Of a stretch of 64,000 nt of DNA, positions 1 to 7,874 are shown one piece after another (position 1 is the stretch's first letter; the number at the start of each line of letters is the position of its first letter). The translations under genes were made by a program, and so were the position numbers. The stretch spans positions 1-64,000 of the forward strand of contig JAHJUE010000023.1 of the NCBI GenBank assembly GCA_018829205.1, written 5' to 3'. Source of the DNA: Bacteroidota bacterium (GTDB taxonomy: Bacteria; Bacteroidota; Ignavibacteria; Ignavibacteriales; Melioribacteraceae). The notes under the pieces are model-generated. The model was not told where the DNA came from. It saw only the letters and a program-made list of their open reading frames with translations, and did no database searches.

Positions 1-337
1 ATTCTTATTTATACTATTTTCAAAAAAAATATTGATTATATACCTAATTACAATCAAGCTTTAGCCGTTAATATATGATGAATTTTTATTTATAATTTTT
101 TCTATATTTTTATTGACTTTTTACACAGTACCTTTGTGGCATTTGTTCTTCTGCCACAAAGGCACTAAGGCACAAAGAATATTAATGTTTAATCTGTATT
201 TTTTTGATAAAGGTTTTTTATCCGTCTTATTTTGTTACATTGGAAAAATCTACACCTTCAAATAAAAACTAAAATAAAAGATAATTCAATTGGCACACAA
301 TATGATATAAGATGTCCGTTAACAAACGGAGATAATA
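1..337. other. Leading non-coding interval with one hairpin
   Basis: No convincing gene is visible. Frame 1 is open from base 1 to a TGA at 76-78 (25 codons) and could be the tail of a gene outside the window, but it is too short to identify. The clearest structure is the inverted repeat at 131-162, listed separately. The rest is AT-rich sequence leading into the small gene at 338. Confidence 0.4.
131..162. repeat. Perfect 11-bp inverted repeat with phased CACAAAG motif
   Basis: CCTTTGTGGCA (131-141) is followed after 10 bases by its exact reverse complement TGCCACAAAGG (152-162). The right arm continues to about 178 as a loose 9-base tandem in which CACAAAG, CACTAAG and CACAAAG recur. It could be a hairpin terminator for leftward transcripts or a copy of a dispersed palindromic repeat. 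The pairing is plain; the role is not known. Confidence 0.6.
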
Positions 338-556
338 ATGTTTGAAGTGGTTAAAGGAAATGAAGGCGAATATAAAATCCTAAATTCGCGGTTAATTTAT
401 CAGCGTACTCTTGATAGTTACGGTAAGCTCACAAATAAAAATATTGTTCATTTTACCCCGGAAAGTATTGAGAATTCCGAAGACAAAGATATTGTAAAAT
501 TCAGGCTTAACAATTTTTTATTCAGCGAAATTTTATACAGCGTAATTGCAGATTAA
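338..556 (+). CDS. Small hypothetical protein (72 aa)
   Basis: I do not recognise this short reading frame. It encodes an acidic, apparently cytoplasmic protein with no signal peptide, membrane segment or motif I can name. In its favour it starts with ATG behind a good Shine-Dalgarno sequence (ACGGAG about 6 bases upstream). It ends one base from the stop of the convergent barrel gene at 558, leaving no room for a terminator. It is probably a real small gene, but translation alone does not prove it. Confidence 0.5.
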   Translation: MFEVVKGNEGEYKILNSRLIYQRTLDSYGKLTNKNIVHFTPESIENSEDKDIVKFRLNNFLFSEILYSVIAD

Positions 557-557
557 T

Positions 558-1325
558 TTAGTCTGAAATTCTAAAAGATACTCCTCCGCTTATCAACCAG
601 TTTGTATCATTACCGTTTAAGTTTATTCCTGTTGAGGCGTCCAGCTGAAAATTTTCTGAAGCTAGGTATGTAATTCCCGTATCAAATTTATAGATTGGAT
701 CTACTCCTCTAATAATAACTCCGTAAATTTCTGCAAAGGATCCAAACTTTTCATTTAAACCTATCCCGATTGCCGCGGAATAAAGATATGTTGTTTCTTC
801 GATGAAACTATTCCATTGTCCTCCAAAATTTATTCCCGCAGAAATATTTTTTGATAAATCTTTTGAAAGTGAAAATATTATTTCCGGTTCAAATTTTTCG
901 GGCGAGTATGCATTTTCTCCTATTGGTAAATTTAAATGTGCAAGTATGGCAAAATCAATTTCTTTAACAGGGAATAAATATTTTGTCCCAATAAAAAACT
1001 CTCCAAAACCGGAATGATTAAAAATAGGATCGGCGTCTGTTTTGAAATAACCGCCGCCAGTTCTTAACTCAAATGAGCTGCTTAAGCCGTATCGCAATAA
1101 AGTTCCTGCAATTGCATATTCATTAATACTGATATTTTCGTAAATGCTTTCGTGAGTAGTTCTATCGAAAGTAAATCCGGTTTCAACTTGAAGCCAGCCT
1201 TGTGGGACAATGGCCGCAGATTCAGTTTGATCAGGCCTATCGGTAATTAACTCAGGAATATCCTGAGCTAATAAATTTATGTGAAAAACTATAAATACAA
1301 AAATTATTAATAATCCGGTTTTCAT
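558..1325 (-). CDS. Outer-membrane beta-barrel, putative transporter (PF13557-like)
   Basis: A 255-residue protein with an N-terminal signal peptide ending near LLAQ (about residue 21). The mature part is rich in alternating beta-strand patterns and ends in an aromatic-containing strand, as outer-membrane barrels do. The early mature segment ITDRPDQTESAAIVPQGW is typical of the family named 'MetA-pathway of phenol degradation' (PF13557), whose members are putative outer-membrane channels; that name does not fix a substrate. The gene starts two bases after the stop of the FeoB membrane subunit, so it is very likely the last gene of the iron operon. This suggests a role in metal passage across the outer membrane, which is inferred from position only. 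Confidence 0.75.
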   Translation of the reverse strand: MKTGLLIIFVFIVFHINLLAQDIPELITDRPDQTESAAIVPQGWLQVETGFTFDRTTHESIYENISINEYAIAGTLLRYGLSSSFELRTGGGYFKTDADPIFNHSGFGEFFIGTKYLFPVKEIDFAILAHLNLPIGENAYSPEKFEPEIIFSLSKDLSKNISAGINFGGQWNSFIEETTYLYSAAIGIGLNEKFGSFAEIYGVIIRGVDPIYKFDTGITYLASENFQLDASTGINLNGNDTNWLISGGVSFRISD

Positions 1326-1327
1326 TT

Positions 1328-2761
1328 TTATCCAATTATAATTCTATAAACTTGCGCAATAAAGAAACATAAAACAAAACCCATAACAATAGGAAGTAAT
1401 GCTGAAACTATTGTCCATTTCATACTTTTTGTTTCTTTATAAATTGTAAACAAAGTTGTTGAACACGGATTATGCAGAAGACTGAAAATCATTAAGTTAA
1501 TTCCTGTCAATAAAGTCCAACCCCCTGCAGTTAAAATATCTTGTGTAGCTGATGCTGATTCCAATTCAAACATTACCCCTGCGCCCGCGCCAGCTCCTTC
1601 AATTCCGGCAGTCATAACAGTAAGCATTAGTATTGTAGGAATTACAATTTCATTTGCCGGAATCGCAATAATATAAGCAAGCATAATTACACCGTTTAAG
1701 CCGATAAATATTGCAAAAGGATCTGACCAATTGACAAATATTTCCGCAATTGATAATCCCTCAAAGCTTACATTTCCGACGAGCCAAATTACAATACCGG
1801 CAGGTACGGCAAAAACTAAAGCGCGCCAAAGTACAAAAATTGTTCTGTCAATTAATGAAGTATATAACGTCTGCAGTATTCGGGGCGGACGGTAAGGAGG
1901 CAATTCCAAGCTAAATGTTGAAGCCTCCCCTTTTAATACTGTTTTTGATAATCCCCATGAAACAACCAGACTTAAAAATATTCCGAAAACGGCAATACCA
2001 ACTACAGCTCCTGCGGAAACCACGCCCGCAATATGCGCAGGTACGGCTGCACCAATAAATATAGAGGCAATTAAAATTTGAGTCGGCCAGCGTCCGTTGC
2101 ATAAAGCAAAATTATTAGTAATTATCGCAATTAGTCTTTCGCGCGGGGAATCAATAATTCTTGTAGCGATTACTCCTGCCGCATTACAACCGAATCCCAT
2201 GCTCATAGTTAAAGCCTGTTTACCGTGAGCGCCGGCTCTTTTAAATAAATTATCCATGTTAAACGCTACACGCGGAAGATATCCGAAATCCTCAAGCAAC
2301 GTAAACATCGGGAAAAAAATGGCCATCGGCGGAAGCATAACACTTACAACCCACGCCATAGCAAGGTATGCGCCGTCAATCAATACTCCGTCAAGCCACC
2401 AAGCTAATCCAATATATGCCGAAAATTCTTTCAGAAGAGGATGAACATCATCCAGCAGAAGAGATGCAAGCATTGCCGAAGGAACATTAGCTCCTTCAAT
2501 TGTAAGCCAGAATACTACCGCCAGCATTACAAACATTAAAGGCAGACCAAATATCCGGCTTGTAACAATTTTATCTAGTTTCTGTTCCCAGCCGGTATAT
2601 TCCTTTTTCCCTTTTTTTAGCACAGATTTTTTCGCAATTACAGCTGCGTCCGCATAAATTGATTCCATTAATGTATCATGAAAATTCTCTCCAATTTCCC
2701 AACGCATATTATTTGCAGCTGCCAACAAAGATTCTTTTTTATTTATTTCAATTCCGCTCAT
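1328..2761 (-). CDS. feoB: Ferrous iron transporter FeoB, membrane (permease) half
   Basis: A 477-residue polytopic inner-membrane protein corresponding to the C-terminal two thirds of FeoB, the Fe(II) transporter. The first 65 residues are hydrophilic and look like the rest of the helical linker. They are followed by a first Gate region with GFGCNAAG at 189-196, the FeoB_C region, and a second Gate region ending in HNPCSTT at 430-436 with its conserved cysteine. No GTPase motifs are present; these lie in the separate upstream gene, which ends 18 bases before this start. A ribosome-binding sequence (GAGAATAAAA) precedes the ATG, so this is an independently translated subunit rather than a frameshift remnant. 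Full-length FeoB is usually one chain of roughly 700-800 residues; the two halves here add up to 747. Confidence 0.9.
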   Translation of the reverse strand: MSGIEINKKESLLAAANNMRWEIGENFHDTLMESIYADAAVIAKKSVLKKGKKEYTGWEQKLDKIVTSRIFGLPLMFVMLAVVFWLTIEGANVPSAMLASLLLDDVHPLLKEFSAYIGLAWWLDGVLIDGAYLAMAWVVSVMLPPMAIFFPMFTLLEDFGYLPRVAFNMDNLFKRAGAHGKQALTMSMGFGCNAAGVIATRIIDSPRERLIAIITNNFALCNGRWPTQILIASIFIGAAVPAHIAGVVSAGAVVGIAVFGIFLSLVVSWGLSKTVLKGEASTFSLELPPYRPPRILQTLYTSLIDRTIFVLWRALVFAVPAGIVIWLVGNVSFEGLSIAEIFVNWSDPFAIFIGLNGVIMLAYIIAIPANEIVIPTILMLTVMTAGIEGAGAGAGVMFELESASATQDILTAGGWTLLTGINLMIFSLLHNPCSTTLFTIYKETKSMKWTIVSALLPIVMGFVLCFFIAQVYRIIIG

Positions 2762-2779
2762 TTTTATTCTCTATTTTTA

Positions 2780-3592
2780 TTAAACAGCTTCCGGCAATTC
2801 CGAAACTGTATTTTGTTTTCTTAAAGTTCCAAGGTCGCCGTTTTTAACGGCGTCTATAATTCTTTGATCGCCTTCTAAAAGTCTTAATGCTATCCAGCGT
2901 GAATTTGGCAGTTCAGGATATAATTCAGAAATTTTAATCGAAAGTTCTTCCACAGATTTATTTAATTTTTTTGAACCTGCAGTAATTCTATGAGGTTTAC
3001 AAACAAATTTTCCGGTAGCTACTTCATTTATCATTTTAAGCAATTCAGGAATACCTTCACCCTGACGGGCTGCAGCAGGTACAACCGGAATGCCTAATTC
3101 TTTTGAAAGCGCACGTACATCAATTTCAATATTATGTCTGCGCGCTTCATCAATTAAATTAAGACAAAGAACCGCGCGATCGGTAATTTCCAAAACCTGC
3201 AGAACTAGATTTAAATTTCTTTCAAGTCTTGATGCGTCAACAACAATTACTGTAACATCGGGTTGACCGAATAATATAAAATCTCTCGCTACTTCTTCAT
3301 CTGTACTTGTTGAAAGCAATGAATAGGTCCCCGGCAGATCAATAATTTTGTATTTTTTATTATCAAATTCGTAACCGCCTTCGGCGCGGGTAACAGTTTT
3401 TCCCGGCCAATTTCCGGTATGCTGACGTAATCCTGTTAATGCGTTAAACACCGTACTTTTGCCTGTATTCGGATTACCTGCAAGCGCGATAACATAATCG
3501 GAGGATTCCATATTAATACCCAGTTTTTTCAAATTGCCCGGATTATGAGCCGGACAAACGGCGCAATTGTGCGCTGAATTTAAATTAGACAT
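2780..3592 (-). CDS. feoB: FeoB, GTP-binding half
   Basis: A 270-residue cytoplasmic G protein matching the N-terminal domain of FeoB. G1 is GNPNTGKST (39-47), G2 lies in the segment [10 protein letters not shown] (58-67), G3 is DLPGTYS (85-91) and G4 is NLID (145-148). The final 60 residues are the start of the helical domain that couples GTP state to the pore. An N-terminal extension carries CAVCPAH (10-16), a CxxC pair that could bind metal or a cluster; this is a guess. The ATG overlaps the stop of the DtxR-FeoA gene as TAATG, so translation is coupled. It must work with the separately encoded permease half just downstream. Confidence 0.92.
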   Translation of the reverse strand: MSNLNSAHNCAVCPAHNPGNLKKLGINMESSDYVIALAGNPNTGKSTVFNALTGLRQHTGNWPGKTVTRAEGGYEFDNKKYKIIDLPGTYSLLSTSTDEEVARDFILFGQPDVTVIVVDASRLERNLNLVLQVLEITDRAVLCLNLIDEARRHNIEIDVRALSKELGIPVVPAAARQGEGIPELLKMINEVATGKFVCKPHRITAGSKKLNKSVEELSIKISELYPELPNSRWIALRLLEGDQRIIDAVKNGDLGTLRKQNTVSELPEAV

Positions 3593-4629
3593 TAATTTAA
3601 CTCCTCTTCTTTCACATACTCTTTAACATAAATTAATTCAGATTGGCTTTTTCTTAATGCTACAGTAGCACCTCTGATAAGGTATGCAACCGGATCTCTT
3701 CCGAAACTTTCCATTTCAACCCGAACTTCAGTTCCGGGCACAACACCAAAATCCATTAACCTTCTTCGCTGCTGCCCTCTGCATTTTCTTGATATTCCGG
3801 CAACAATTCCTTTTTCACCGATTTTTAATGAGGATAATCTTTTAAATTCTTCTCTTATTTCTTCGTGCTTTTCAATTTTTTTAACTGTAATATTTGACGC
3901 AAAAACCGGCGCTAAAATACATTCCTCATCATTGGCAATAAATTTTATTCTTTCTTTATTTGATTCGAGCATTCTAATTTGTTTACCTCTGTATAAATTT
4001 TCCGCTACAAGCTGTTTATAAATTTCCCCGGGCTCATCTTCAATATGCGTTATAATTGCAAACTCACCAGGAGTTAATGAATTTAATGGAATCCCAGGAA
4101 CTTCCATTATCTCGCCTGATGCCGAAGGTATTGGATCGCCGTGCGGATCAATCATTGGATTGCTTAGCTGAGCGGCTAGTTCATTAACTTGCAAATCGGT
4201 TAACAGATGTTCTTTATCTTCGGCAATAATATGCCAGTCTTTTTCGTGAACGCTTGTCTCATCTGCCAAATATCTTTCGAACAATCTATGCACCCTAATA
4301 ACTCGTAATGCATAAGAACGGCCGAATGATGATAAAACTACATTATCGGTTCCATGTTCTATTAAATCCATTTTGTGAAGTTTGGCTATAAGGTTAGCGG
4401 CTGCATCTGCCGAGATTGATAGATTTCCCGCTATACTGTTAAGTGAACATGTTAAATTTTTTGATTCGCAATCATAAATATGTTTTAACGCGTCTTCAAC
4501 TAGTATTTTTTTTGAATTTCTTTTCCCGCGTTTTATGAAAGCATATAATCCTTTTTCAGGCCAAAATATCCATACAACAAAAGCAAGGATTAAGAATGAT
4601 AAAAATAATACTAATATTTGGTTGTACAC
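3592..4629 (-). CDS. Membrane-anchored DtxR-type regulator fused to FeoA domain
   Basis: A 345-residue protein with an unusual order of parts. A hydrophobic segment (about 4-23) is followed by a basic stretch, a winged-helix region (about 43-110), a DtxR-like dimerisation and metal-binding helix (RVHRLFERY at 112-120, then an Asp/Glu/His-rich stretch), the DPHGDPIP motif (161-168), a first SH3-like domain (about 175-250) and a second, clearly FeoA-like domain (about 262-340). DtxR proteins are normally soluble repressors, and FeoA is normally a small partner of FeoB. This chain may therefore sense iron at the membrane and act on FeoB directly, with or without binding DNA. The start is GTG behind a GAGGCGG ribosome site; the neighbouring ATG is out of frame. 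The gene sits between the stand-alone regulator and feoB. Confidence 0.82.
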   Translation of the reverse strand: MYNQILVLFLSFLILAFVVWIFWPEKGLYAFIKRGKRNSKKILVEDALKHIYDCESKNLTCSLNSIAGNLSISADAAANLIAKLHKMDLIEHGTDNVVLSSFGRSYALRVIRVHRLFERYLADETSVHEKDWHIIAEDKEHLLTDLQVNELAAQLSNPMIDPHGDPIPSASGEIMEVPGIPLNSLTPGEFAIITHIEDEPGEIYKQLVAENLYRGKQIRMLESNKERIKFIANDEECILAPVFASNITVKKIEKHEEIREEFKRLSSLKIGEKGIVAGISRKCRGQQRRRLMDFGVVPGTEVRVEMESFGRDPVAYLIRGATVALRKSQSELIYVKEYVKEEELN

Positions 4630-4638
4630 ATCCGCCTC

Positions 4639-5301
4639 TTATTTTAAAATTGAAACCGAAACTTTTTCTGCTACTTTTTCACTTAATGAATGATTAGTTC
4701 CATTAACCTGAACAATTATAGAATTATCAAATGAAAGTTTTTCTATAATTTTAATATCCTGATAAAGAAATAGATTTAGTTTTGTCAAATATTCAATCAA
4801 TTCACTGCTTTCATCAGCAACTCTAAAAATTTTATAATTTTTACCAACCGTTGCTTCTAAAAGTGAAACTAAAACCGGCATTTGAGGAATTTCACCTTTT
4901 TCATTTGGAATCGGATGACCATGCGGATCAAATTCCGGGTAATTTAAATGCTTGTCAATTTTATTTATTAATTCTTCAGAAGTATTATGTTCCAGTTTTT
5001 CAGCTTCATCATGCACCTCGCTCCATGACAGTCCCAATACCTTTATTAGAAAAACTTCCCATAAACGGTGTCTGCGTATTATCTGCAGCGCTATTTTTCT
5101 CCCTTTTTCGGTAAGTTCTACACCTTTGTATTTCTCATAATGTAAGTAACCCTGTTTTGCAAGTTTCCTTGCCATCTCGGAGGTAGCCGCGTTTGTTATC
5201 TCAAGTTTCATTGCAACCTGGGATGTGGATACACTTTCTCCATATGTTAAATTCAAACTATAGATTGATTTTAAGTAATTTTCTTTTGAAATAGTCGGCA
5301 T
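4639..5301 (-). CDS. DtxR/MntR-family metal-dependent transcriptional repressor
   Basis: A 220-residue regulator of the DtxR/IdeR/TroR type. It has a winged helix-turn-helix (about 1-70), then a dimerisation and metal-binding domain with the characteristic RRHRLWEVFL and HDEAEKLEH segments, which carry the usual His and Glu ligands. The DPHGHPIP motif follows, then a C-terminal SH3-like domain. Members repress iron or manganese uptake genes when loaded with Fe(II) or Mn(II). It is the first gene of the feo operon, so iron is the more likely effector. Its own promoter contains a palindrome of the DtxR-box kind, suggesting it represses itself and the whole operon. Confidence 0.9.
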   Translation of the reverse strand: MPTISKENYLKSIYSLNLTYGESVSTSQVAMKLEITNAATSEMARKLAKQGYLHYEKYKGVELTEKGRKIALQIIRRHRLWEVFLIKVLGLSWSEVHDEAEKLEHNTSEELINKIDKHLNYPEFDPHGHPIPNEKGEIPQMPVLVSLLEATVGKNYKIFRVADESSELIEYLTKLNLFLYQDIKIIEKLSFDNSIIVQVNGTNHSLSEKVAEKVSVSILK

Positions 5302-5328
5302 TATTAATCTTAAGCTAATTTTGTTTCC

Positions 5329-5357
5329 AAGTTAAGCATGCCTAACATAAAAGTCAA
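5329..5357 (-). promoter_or_regulatory. Candidate promoter of the feo operon
   Basis: Read on the minus strand, TTGACT (5357-5352) and TAACTT (5334-5329) are separated by 17 bases, a standard -35/-10 spacing, and lie about 28 bases upstream of the regulator's ATG. The -10 match is only fair. The palindrome at 5331-5346 covers the -10 element and much of the spacer, an arrangement suited to repression. Confidence 0.4.
5331..5346. promoter_or_regulatory. DtxR-type operator palindrome
   Basis: The 16-base sequence GTTAAGCATGCCTAAC is an inverted repeat with a single mismatched pair. Its core resembles the TTAGG...CCTAA half-sites recognised by DtxR/IdeR-type repressors. It lies 30 bases upstream of the DtxR-family gene and over its putative promoter. 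Binding by the product of 4639-5301 is inferred. Confidence 0.6.
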
Positions 5358-5497
5358 GCATCCTATCAAGAAAAAATACATGATATATTTATATATTATT
5401 TTTTAGTTAATTTGAATTTACAAATCATAATTCATGTATATCACCAAATATTTTTTTAATTTTGTATTTTACTTTTTAATTTTTGAAAGGAGAATTG

Positions 5498-6601
5498 ATG
5501 TCTGTTATTTTGAAAGAAAATGTTATCGATGCATTAAAAAATGTTAATGATCCGGATTTACATAAAGATCTTGTTACATTAAATATGGTGAAAGAAATTA
5601 CTGTTGAAGGGAAAAATATAACAGCAGTAATTGAATTAACGACTCCGGCTTGTCCGCTTAAAGATAAAATTCAATCAGATTGTGTTGCCGCAATAAAGAA
5701 AGAAATTCCTTCGGCAGAAAATATAAATATAAAAATGACCTCGCGTGTGCTTTCGCACAATAATGATAAAAAATCAGCTATTTTGCCCGGTGTTAAAAAT
5801 ACTATTGCTGTTGCCAGCGGTAAAGGCGGTGTCGGGAAAAGTACTGTAGCTGTTAACCTTGCTGTTGCTTTAGCAAAAGACGGCGCAAAGGTGGGACTTA
5901 TTGATGCAGATATTTACGGACCCAGTATTCCAATTATGCTTGGAATTGGGGAAAAACCTAAAATTTTTCAAGATACCGATTCACAAAAAATGATGCCTCT
6001 TGAAAATTTCGGAATTAAATTAATGTCGATTGGATTTTTAATTGACGATAGCCAGCCAATAATTTGGCGCGGACCAATGGCAAGTGGTGCTGTAAAACAA
6101 TTTATGAGTGATGTAAATTGGGGCGAATTGGATTATTTGATATTTGATCTTCCTCCCGGAACCGGGGACATACAGCTTACATTGGTTCAAACAATCCCTT
6201 TAACCGGAGCGGTAATTGTTACAACTCCTCAGCAAGTTTCTTTGATTGATGCACAAAAGGGTTTGCAGATGTTTAATAGGGTAAATGTTCCGGTGTTTGG
6301 TATTGTTGAAAATATGAGCTATTTTATTGCGCCCGATACTGGCAACAGATATGATATATTCGGTAACGGCGGAGGGGAAAAATTAGCATTGGAATTAAAG
6401 GTTCCATTCCTAGGAGGCATTCCTATCGATCCGAGAATTCGTGAAGGCGGAGATAAAGGGAAACCAATTGTTTATGATATCCCGGATTCTGAAAATTCTG
6501 AAAAAATAATGGAAATTGGGCGAAATCTTGCGGCCCAAATAAGTATAAACAATATTAATTCAGCCAATCAAAAAGTAGAAATACTTTTAGGCGATGATTA
6601 A
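5498..6601 (+). CDS. mrp: Mrp/ApbC-family Fe-S cluster carrier ATPase
   Basis: A 367-residue P-loop ATPase of the Mrp/NBP35 group, which carries or inserts iron-sulfur clusters. An N-terminal MIP18/DUF59 domain (about 1-90) precedes the deviant Walker A motif SGKGGVGKST and a Walker B-like DLPPGTGD. Mrp proteins often bind a cluster through CxxC after ENMSYF, but here the segment reads ENMSYFIAPDTGNRYDIFG, without cysteine. I chose the ATG at 5498 because AAAGGAGA ends four bases before it; an in-frame TTG at 5483 lies upstream of that ribosome site. A NifU-like scaffold gene follows 15 bases downstream, which supports a cluster-assembly role. Confidence 0.92.
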   Translation: MSVILKENVIDALKNVNDPDLHKDLVTLNMVKEITVEGKNITAVIELTTPACPLKDKIQSDCVAAIKKEIPSAENINIKMTSRVLSHNNDKKSAILPGVKNTIAVASGKGGVGKSTVAVNLAVALAKDGAKVGLIDADIYGPSIPIMLGIGEKPKIFQDTDSQKMMPLENFGIKLMSIGFLIDDSQPIIWRGPMASGAVKQFMSDVNWGELDYLIFDLPPGTGDIQLTLVQTIPLTGAVIVTTPQQVSLIDAQKGLQMFNRVNVPVFGIVENMSYFIAPDTGNRYDIFGNGGGEKLALELKVPFLGGIPIDPRIREGGDKGKPIVYDIPDSENSEKIMEIGRNLAAQISINNINSANQKVEILLGDD

Positions 6602-6616
6602 AAATCGGAGAAAAAA

Positions 6617-6853
6617 ATGAGCGATACTTTGAATCAGAAAGTGTTGAATGCTCTTGAAACTATTCGTCCGTACTTAAAAGCTGACGGAGGAGATGTTGAA
6701 CTTGTTCAAATTACTCCGGACGGAATAGTTGAAGTAAAATTAACCGGAGCTTGTGTCGGTTGCCCGATGTCTCAAATGACATTGAGAGCCGGTGTGGAAA
6801 GAGCTTTAATTCGTGAGGTTCCGGGAATAAGAAGAGTTGAAGCGGTAAGTTAA
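6617..6853 (+). CDS. NifU-like C-terminal domain Fe-S scaffold
   Basis: A 78-residue protein consisting only of the NifU C-terminal (Nfu) domain. The signature GACVGCPMS holds the CxxC that carries a [4Fe-4S] cluster between two subunits. The whole family fold is present, beginning with the KADGGDVELV strand region. It lacks the IscU-like and central domains of full NifU. It is in one operon with mrp (15-base gap, ribosome site GGAGAAAAA before ATG), so the pair probably hands clusters to apoproteins. Confidence 0.93.
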   Translation: MSDTLNQKVLNALETIRPYLKADGGDVELVQITPDGIVEVKLTGACVGCPMSQMTLRAGVERALIREVPGIRRVEAVS

Positions 6854-6904
6854 AAACTGTATTTATTTAATGTCTCTTAATTATTGATAATAAGGGTTTG
6901 CTAT

Positions 6905-7660
6905 ATGCGTAAAAAAGTTATTGCGGGAAATTGGAAAATGAATAATGATTTATCACAATCGGTAAATCTAATCTCAGAAATTAAAAATGCCGTTGCCGGA
7001 AATGCTGTAAATGCGGAGATAATTGTTTGTCCTCCTTTCATTTCTTTGGAAACAGCCAGCGCCCTGGTAAAAGGAACAAATATTAAACTTGGCGCCCAAA
7101 ATATGTATTTTGAGGAAAACGGAGCTTATACCGGAGAAATTTCAGCTTCAATGCTAAAAAGTGTAGGATGTGATTATGTTATTTTAGGTCATTCCGAACG
7201 AAGAGCAATATTCGGCGAGACTGATGAAATAATCAACAAAAAAAATAAAAAAGCACTTTCGGCAGATCTATTACCAATTTTCTGTGTCGGCGAAACGCTT
7301 GAGCAAAGAGAAAACGATATTACAAAAAAAGTAATTGAGGATCAGGTCAGAAAAGGATTAAGCGGGATTTCCGAAGAAGAGATAAAATCGATAATTATTG
7401 CATATGAACCTGTTTGGGCAATTGGCACCGGGAAAACGGCAACACCTCAGCAAGCCCAGGATGTTCACGAATTTATTAGAAATCTAATAAAAGAGATGTA
7501 TTCTTCGAAAATTGCTGAAAACATTATAATTCAATACGGCGGTAGTGTAAAACCGGATAATGCTGAAACCTTGCTTTCGCAGCCGGATATTGACGGCGCA
7601 TTGGTCGGCGGTGCTTGTTTAAAAGCTGATTCATTTTTTGAAATTATAAAATCTGCTTAA
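6905..7660 (+). CDS. tpiA: Triosephosphate isomerase
   Basis: A 251-residue TIM-barrel enzyme interconverting dihydroxyacetone phosphate and glyceraldehyde 3-phosphate in glycolysis and gluconeogenesis. The catalytic lysine lies in AGNWKMN near the N-terminus, the histidine in GHSERR and the glutamate in AYEPVWAIGTG. The phosphate-binding QYGGSVKPDN and GALVGGACL are intact. I place the start at ATG 6905 because the family begins MRKKVIAGNWKMN; an upstream in-frame TTG adds only seven atypical residues. It is 51 bases downstream of the NifU-like gene and may be co-transcribed. A long imperfect hairpin follows it. Confidence 0.97.
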   Translation: MRKKVIAGNWKMNNDLSQSVNLISEIKNAVAGNAVNAEIIVCPPFISLETASALVKGTNIKLGAQNMYFEENGAYTGEISASMLKSVGCDYVILGHSERRAIFGETDEIINKKNKKALSADLLPIFCVGETLEQRENDITKKVIEDQVRKGLSGISEEEIKSIIIAYEPVWAIGTGKTATPQQAQDVHEFIRNLIKEMYSSKIAENIIIQYGGSVKPDNAETLLSQPDIDGALVGGACLKADSFFEIIKSA

Positions 7661-7677
7661 TTTTTGCTTAACGCCTT

Positions 7678-7744
7678 AGGATACAAGATTCCGGATGCTT
7701 GAATATTTAATTAATAAAGATCAAGTTACCGGCATCTTGTGCCT
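7678..7744. repeat. Long imperfect palindrome downstream of tpiA
   Basis: The left arm 7678-7702 and right arm 7721-7744 are imperfect reverse complements over about 24 bases. Both contain the blocks AGG, ACAAGAT, CCGG and CTTGA (in complement on the right), around an AT-rich 18-base loop. There is no clear T-tract next to the stem, so it looks more like a dispersed palindromic repeat than a simple terminator, though it could stop or stabilise the tpiA transcript. Confidence 0.55.
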
Positions 7745-7874
7745 GTATTTAATCTCCTAACTTGTTGTATTCTATAAATTTGCACAAATTTAAACAGTTA
7801 ATTTTCATTGATTTCCCCTCGTTTATTATGTATATTTAGGGTCTTTATTTTTCCCTAATTATATCTTAGAGTAA

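Noticed and set aside
1328-3592. FeoB broken by a frameshift
   Set aside because: Each half has its own start, ribosome site and intact motifs, and the break lies in a linker. A natural split explains it better.
7836-7858. TTAGGG...CCCTAA hairpin just upstream of the GH2-like gene as an operator
   Set aside because: Only six pairs with an 11-base loop in AT-rich sequence, which is likely by chance.
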